Of a DNA stretch of 64,000 nucleotides, positions 60,005 to 64,000 are shown piece after piece. Each line of letters starts with the position of its first letter. The stretch's first letter is position 1. Below the pieces are notes generated by a model. That model saw nothing but the letters and a program-made list of their open reading frames with translations, did no database searches and was not told the origin of the DNA. The position numbers and the translations under genes were made by a program. Origin of the DNA: a virus. The DNA is taken from positions 1 through 64,000 of the IMG/VR virus record IMGVR_UViG_3300044858_003476. One strand, written 5' to 3'.

Positions 60005-61783
60005 CTATATTGAGGGCCGCCGCTTACGCGCTGCTAGTAGTAAGCCCTTACCGCGAGCTGTAGTTAGTTCTCTATTCTTCTTGAGTGTCTTGCTACTGAT
60101 ACTCTTAATGCCACTAGAACTCATACTGAATCCCATGAGAGTGCTGTCCTCCTTAACACAGTTGAATACAGCGTTGACTACAGCATCTATTATGTCCTTA
60201 CCACTGGCCCGCTCGTTGTGAGTTATCTTACCACTAGCCAGTTGTAATATACCGCCCATCTCGGCCATCAGACTATGCGTCCAGGTACTATCGCGAGGTA
60301 GTATCAGTCGACCCTCATTGAGTAGTTGTCGCGTTAGGTTATAGTAACTCAGCTGCGCTGTATTAGTGGTACTCATCTCAGTAGAGCGTATGCCGTGAGC
60401 GTGTAGTCGTTGTATAGTGGACTGAGATTGGTATGAGTCAAATGAGCAGAGACTAATATGGCGGGCCTGACATATATGCACTAACTTCTCTTCTATATCT
60501 AGGTAGGAGACTATACGTTGTATGCCCCTCCCCCTATCATCTCTATCACTATAGGGCTTCCACACTAGTAGACCATCTACTATGACACCCCATCTACCAT
60601 CTTCTAGTTTAGTGCTCCTTACGAAGGCAATAGCGGCGCTATCCTTCTTGAGCCCATAGTCTACGTGTAGATAGGAGCGACCCTCACTGAGTCGTTCTAG
60701 TCTATTTATCTGCAGTGATACGTAATGGCGAGTATCATCACCATTGGCTATATCCAGTGGTATAGAACGCGCATCCAGACAAGAGAGACCCTTAACTGCC
60801 TCCTCTATATACTCCTTCTGGAAGAAGGAGCCGTGCCTACTAGAGCGTATGCCCTCATACTCCAGAGCTGCTGTCACAGGATCGCGTATGTAATCCTCAC
60901 TATTCTTGAGGTTATACTCACTGACCTCTGGTCGTAGATTGATGTCCCAGGTGCGTAGGCGGAATGCCACCATGCGAGCATCGCGTGTCGCTACCTTATA
61001 GAGATTCTGTATGTAGTCCCCCTCACCCCAAGCAGAACTAATGGCTATCTTCTTACCTTTATCACCGAAGGTACTCAGCCCCTTAGCTACGTTACTCCAT
61101 ATATCATCTGCCTTCGATTCCCCTAGCTCGTTATACTCGAAGCGGGCCGCCTCATCTAGAACTAACATCTTGAGAGAATAACCTACTAGGGACTGCGAGT
61201 TAGTGTGTTTAGCGTAGATGGCTATATTCTTAGTCGGGCAACGTATCTCCTGCGTGAGTATCTCTATCTGACCACTGTTCACTAGCCCCTTGAAGTACGC
61301 GCTCTGGCTAGCGTAGCCCCTGATTGCGCCGAATAGTGTCTCATTGACCTGGGCCCCGCTTCGCGCTATAACAAATATAGCTATAGGGGATCCACTCAGG
61401 AGACCATAGTGCTTAGCTGGGTTATCTAGGTTGATAAGGCAATAGAATTCATAGAGCACGCATATACTTGCTAGCACGCTCTTACCTCCTCGTCGCCCGC
61501 ACTCTAGTACCATGTTGACGTAGGGGCGGTCTGGTACCCAGGTGGTTACATCTTGCTCAGCCCATCGTTGTAATATAGCTAGCTCATCTTCTGGTAGGGG
61601 CTCATTATAGAGAGCGCGCAGTATAGCTCTCTGAGGCGGGAATAATGTATCGCCGGGGGCCAGTAGATACTGCTCTGCAAATTCAACTATACCTATAACG
61701 TGATTAGTCCTAACCTGAGCTAGGCCCTCATACACTAACTCATCGAATAGTTCTATTGGATCCAGCTTACGTTTACGCGCCAA
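60005..61783 (-). CDS. terL: Terminase large subunit
   Basis: 592 residues. Walker A CGRRGGKS (95-102), Walker B LKMLVLDEAARF (D210, E211), coupling motif AISSAWGEGDY, then the RNase H-like nuclease: YLHVDYGLKKDSAAIAFV (first Asp), LCSFDSYQS (second), and KDIIDAVVNAVF (last). It drives DNA into the prohead and cuts concatemers. Belongs to the general phage TerL class. The short gap to 59931 (73 bases) holds no gene. It marks the minus-strand block as the packaging module. Confidence 0.93.
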   Translation of the reverse strand: MARKRKLDPIELFDELVYEGLAQVRTNHVIGIVEFAEQYLLAPGDTLFPPQRAILRALYNEPLPEDELAILQRWAEQDVTTWVPDRPYVNMVLECGRRGGKSVLASICVLYEFYCLINLDNPAKHYGLLSGSPIAIFVIARSGAQVNETLFGAIRGYASQSAYFKGLVNSGQIEILTQEIRCPTKNIAIYAKHTNSQSLVGYSLKMLVLDEAARFEYNELGESKADDIWSNVAKGLSTFGDKGKKIAISSAWGEGDYIQNLYKVATRDARMVAFRLRTWDINLRPEVSEYNLKNSEDYIRDPVTAALEYEGIRSSRHGSFFQKEYIEEAVKGLSCLDARSIPLDIANGDDTRHYVSLQINRLERLSEGRSYLHVDYGLKKDSAAIAFVRSTKLEDGRWGVIVDGLLVWKPYSDRDDRGRGIQRIVSYLDIEEKLVHICQARHISLCSFDSYQSQSTIQRLHAHGIRSTEMSTTNTAQLSYYNLTRQLLNEGRLILPRDSTWTHSLMAEMGGILQLASGKITHNERASGKDIIDAVVNAVFNCVKEDSTLMGFSMSSSGIKSISSKTLKKNRELTTARGKGLLLAARKRRPSI

Positions 61784-62561
61784 GTGTCACCTCCATACAC
61801 ATATTCTTAGTCTCTGTGTATTCTGTTATGTCTATGTCAGGTTGTATGGCCTTGACTAAATTAGGATTCTCATTTATAGCAACATAGAATACGTCACCTT
61901 GGGGTATCATGTGTACTGCTGCAGGGCCCGATATTGTGTTTACTGGTAGTGATGGATTCAGATATATAGATGATACGGTACTCATAATATAGGGGCCCGC
62001 GTCTATCTCTAGCTCTATATACTCGTCTGGTATTGGTACCTCTAAGCGAGGGGGCGATTCTATATAGCGTAGTGTCCAGGGCACAGTTGAATTGAAGCGG
62101 ATAGTCGTTACAGTTGTATTCTGCGGAGTCTCTAGCTGTACCTCTTGGTCTAGACTATTGTCTCGAGAGAATGCAGTGTAGATTATAATAGTACTGGAGC
62201 TACCTGACCGTAGTATGTACGCGCTTATACTACTCTCCTCCTTAGTAGAGAGGATGGCTCTCTGCAGTGGTTCTAGACCCCAGCTATCTAATTCTGAGCG
62301 CATTATAAAATTACCCCTACTATCTATCATGTCGTAGGGAGCGGGCACTCTAACAGAATGTATATCCTTATTGAGAACTACGACGGGGTAATCAGTACTA
62401 CTGAGTAATTGTATTATCCACCAATCTAGTAGTGGCAGAGCGCCTAATAGTGCGGGGGCCCGTGTTCTAATTAATGACTCGAGGTTAATCACAGTGAATA
62501 ATGGGTTTAGACAGCGACGCTTTAGTAGTATGCCCCTCACTATGTGGTCAATAGCAGGCAC
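61773..62561 (-). CDS. Unknown 262-residue protein upstream of terL
   Basis: Overlaps the terL start by 11 bases. Helical N-terminus, then beta-rich text (YSLRSGSSSTIIIYTAFSRD-like, TTVTTIRFNSTVPWTLRYIE, MIPQGDVFYVAI). Likely virion component such as a head or tail completion or fibre protein. Not recognised. Confidence 0.6.
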   Translation of the reverse strand: MPAIDHIVRGILLKRRCLNPLFTVINLESLIRTRAPALLGALPLLDWWIIQLLSSTDYPVVVLNKDIHSVRVPAPYDMIDSRGNFIMRSELDSWGLEPLQRAILSTKEESSISAYILRSGSSSTIIIYTAFSRDNSLDQEVQLETPQNTTVTTIRFNSTVPWTLRYIESPPRLEVPIPDEYIELEIDAGPYIMSTVSSIYLNPSLPVNTISGPAAVHMIPQGDVFYVAINENPNLVKAIQPDIDITEYTETKNMCMEVTLGA

Positions 62562-62663
62562 CGCGCATGTACTTGACTGGTATGGGAATGAATGGCACTA
62601 ACAGTCGAGGAGGCCATAGAAATATACCCTGCTGGCCCCTCTACTAGGCCGCAGCTACAAGGG

Positions 62664-63134
62664 TCATGTCTGCTCGTTGAGCAGTAAATTGATAGTGTAA
62701 TTGTATACTGCAGGTGGTGCTACCGAGAGTGGTGCGCTAACTACGGTCTCTATGTGCACTACAGTGCCCACGTTACTGCCGCGGTTATTACCATTAGCTG
62801 GACTGGCACCAGTTAGGTTAGCCCCCCGTACTACCAGTGCATGAGTGAAGGGCCCTATCGTCCCCCCTGATGGCGTGAATGTGGCAGTACTAACCAGACT
62901 AGCAGTGGGTGCTGTACGCGTTGGGATAGTGATGATTGGGGTAGTGACAATAAATCTACTATAACTACTAATCTCCCAGAGGGCTGCTTCAGCCATAGTG
63001 ATATTCAGGCGGGCATCTATCTCATTGGGGGTTAATACATTACCGATACCTAATTGGGGTCGATTGATTAGAATGACTACTAGATTAGTGTTAATCTGAG
63101 ATAGTAGGAAGGAGTATAGTGCTCTTGTGTACAT
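62664..63134 (-). CDS. Unknown 156-residue protein, structural block
   Basis: Thr/Ala-rich beta text (IPTRTAPTASLVSTATFTPS, GTVVHIETVVSAPLSVAPPA). INTNLVVILINRPQLG at the start. Resembles a phage tail or fibre-associated protein by composition. A 102-base gap separates it from the next gene. Confidence 0.55.
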   Translation of the reverse strand: MYTRALYSFLLSQINTNLVVILINRPQLGIGNVLTPNEIDARLNITMAEAALWEISSYSRFIVTTPIITIPTRTAPTASLVSTATFTPSGGTIGPFTHALVVRGANLTGASPANGNNRGSNVGTVVHIETVVSAPLSVAPPAVYNYTINLLLNEQT

Positions 63135-63135
63135 G

Positions 63136-63504
63136 TTAAGGTAGTGTTATGTTAAGACGGCTTTCTACAGCGCCGTCGATGATTCTATACACTATATCAT
63201 CATCGAGGGGGTCATATAGCTCTATATCATAGAACCACGTCTGACGCGGTGCTGTAGTAGGTATCTGCCTAGTACGTGTGGCACCTAGATAGGGTTTAAT
63301 ACGTGTGTAGATCACTCCATCTCTATCTACTGTAATCAGGGGCTCAAACTCAAAGTTAGCGAATAACTCACCATCCTCCTCATCTCGTATCTGACCCCGG
63401 CACTGCATTGCTGTTAGATCTCCCTGACGTAGTATAGTCAGTAGATCCCAGAGGGCCCCCCGTATAATAGCTCTATCCTTAACTAGATCTAGCTTAGTTA
63501 CCAT
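63136..63504 (-). CDS. BppU-like/tail-associated beta protein
   Basis: 122 residues. RGALWDLLTILRQGDLTAMQ followed by RGQIRDEEDGELFANFEFEP resembles the N-terminal beta sandwich of many tail or baseplate proteins (W.L.....DLTG...R.QIR.....LA.F). The end, DIELYDPLDDDIVYRIIDGA, matches the same fold type. Overlaps the next gene by 7 bases. Confidence 0.55.
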   Translation of the reverse strand: MVTKLDLVKDRAIIRGALWDLLTILRQGDLTAMQCRGQIRDEEDGELFANFEFEPLITVDRDGVIYTRIKPYLGATRTRQIPTTAPRQTWFYDIELYDPLDDDIVYRIIDGAVESRLNITLP

Positions 63505-64000
63505 AATCTCAATATTGCTGTTACTGTCTGCTGTATAACTACGCCCTGTACAATTCTATGACTGAGGCGCACCCTATCAATTAACCACTGCTGTTTGTAT
63601 AAAATACTATCTAATAATGGGGGGCTATCTAGTAGGAATAATTCCTGAGTCTGGGCTCTATATTGATATAGCGTCGTCTCCTCACCATAATTAATAGTGG
63701 ACCAGCCCGTATACGTTCCTATCCAGGGTTTCTCTAATCTAGTGGGTAACTCACCTACTAGATTAGGTAGTGTACGCGTCATCTGCTCTACGCTTGGTGG
63801 ACCAAGGGGATCTAGTAGATTAGTAGGTCTTAACTTACTCCACTGGAGAGTATCAGGCGGGGCTATATCACCTGATACGTGCTGATATTCATAGTAAGGC
63901 CATATCACTCGCCCAGTCCATACCCAGCCGGGTAATAGGGGGTGTATGCCTTGACTACTTAACAACACCACCTTACCATTGAATATAGGTACCAGATCAT
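63498..64000 (-). CDS. Unknown protein cut by the window edge
   Basis: The frame is open to the last base, so its start is likely outside. Visible text: VPIFNGKVVLLSSQGIHPLL, RVIWPYYEYQHVSGD, YTGWSTINYGEETTLYQYRA, WLIDRVRLSHRIVQG. Beta-rich, aromatic; probably a virion protein of the same cluster. Confidence 0.6.
   Translation of the reverse strand, partial: DLVPIFNGKVVLLSSQGIHPLLPGWVWTGRVIWPYYEYQHVSGDIAPPDTLQWSKLRPTNLLDPLGPPSVEQMTRTLPNLVGELPTRLEKPWIGTYTGWSTINYGEETTLYQYRAQTQELFLLDSPPLLDSILYKQQWLIDRVRLSHRIVQGVVIQQTVTAILRLW

Overview
This window looks like part of the genome of a large, lytic-type tailed phage of a cyanobacterium. The strongest host clue is a small NblA-type phycobilisome-degradation gene (5899-6105). 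Further clues are degenerate copies of a cyanobacterial-type CRISPR repeat near 26.7 and 28.9 kb and an orphan HigA-type antitoxin. Phage identity rests on a large terminase subunit, rIIA/rIIB homologues, PhoH, a class I ribonucleotide reductase, dUTPase, a phage-type replisome and a 2898-residue virion-like protein.

Layout. 0-1.3 kb: right end of a TnpB (IS605-type) element, a repeated copy of that end and a BRO-N-like gene. 1.4-18 kb, plus strand: RecA, ribonucleotide reductase (large subunit with an intein at the catalytic cysteine; small subunit), NblA, rIIA-rIIB, PhoH, dUTPase, a family A DNA polymerase split into two cistrons, and a bacterial-type beta clamp. 19-20.7 kb: an IsrB nickase gene with an omega-RNA-like leader and repeated left-end motifs. 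20.7-26.6 kb: uracil-DNA glycosylase-like protein, clamp loader, a possible single-strand binding protein, SF2 helicase. 26.6-30.5 kb: an AT-rich island of small unknown genes, duplicated gene pairs, four CRISPR-repeat-like units and a tRNA-Tyr. 30.5-33.9 kb: nucleotide kinase, Pif1-type helicase and small conserved phage genes. 33.95-41.4 kb: a head-to-tail array of about 39 tiny paralogous, tyrosine-rich genes. 41.6-50.3 kb: primase, HigA, radical SAM protein, RuvC-like resolvase, PD-(D/E)XK nuclease and possible small-terminase genes. 50.3-50.6 kb: non-coding convergent junction with a terminator. 50.6-64 kb, minus strand: structural/packaging module with the giant membrane-rich protein (PLD-like N-terminus), large terminase and five unassigned or tail-like genes.

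How it works together. The plus-strand half supplies nucleotides (RNR, dUTPase, a kinase), replication (polymerase, clamp, loader, primase, helicases), recombination (RecA, RuvC-like, PDDEXK, SF2 helicase) and host takeover (NblA, rIIA/B, HigA, possible RNA-based CRISPR interference). The minus-strand half builds and packages virions.

The two most promising undescribed systems are (i) the 7.4-kb tandem array, in which each junction is read in two frames (acidic tail of one protein, start of the next), and (ii) the AT-rich island in which CRISPR-repeat-like units sit next to small unknown genes, possibly a mini-array or RNA anti-CRISPR locus.
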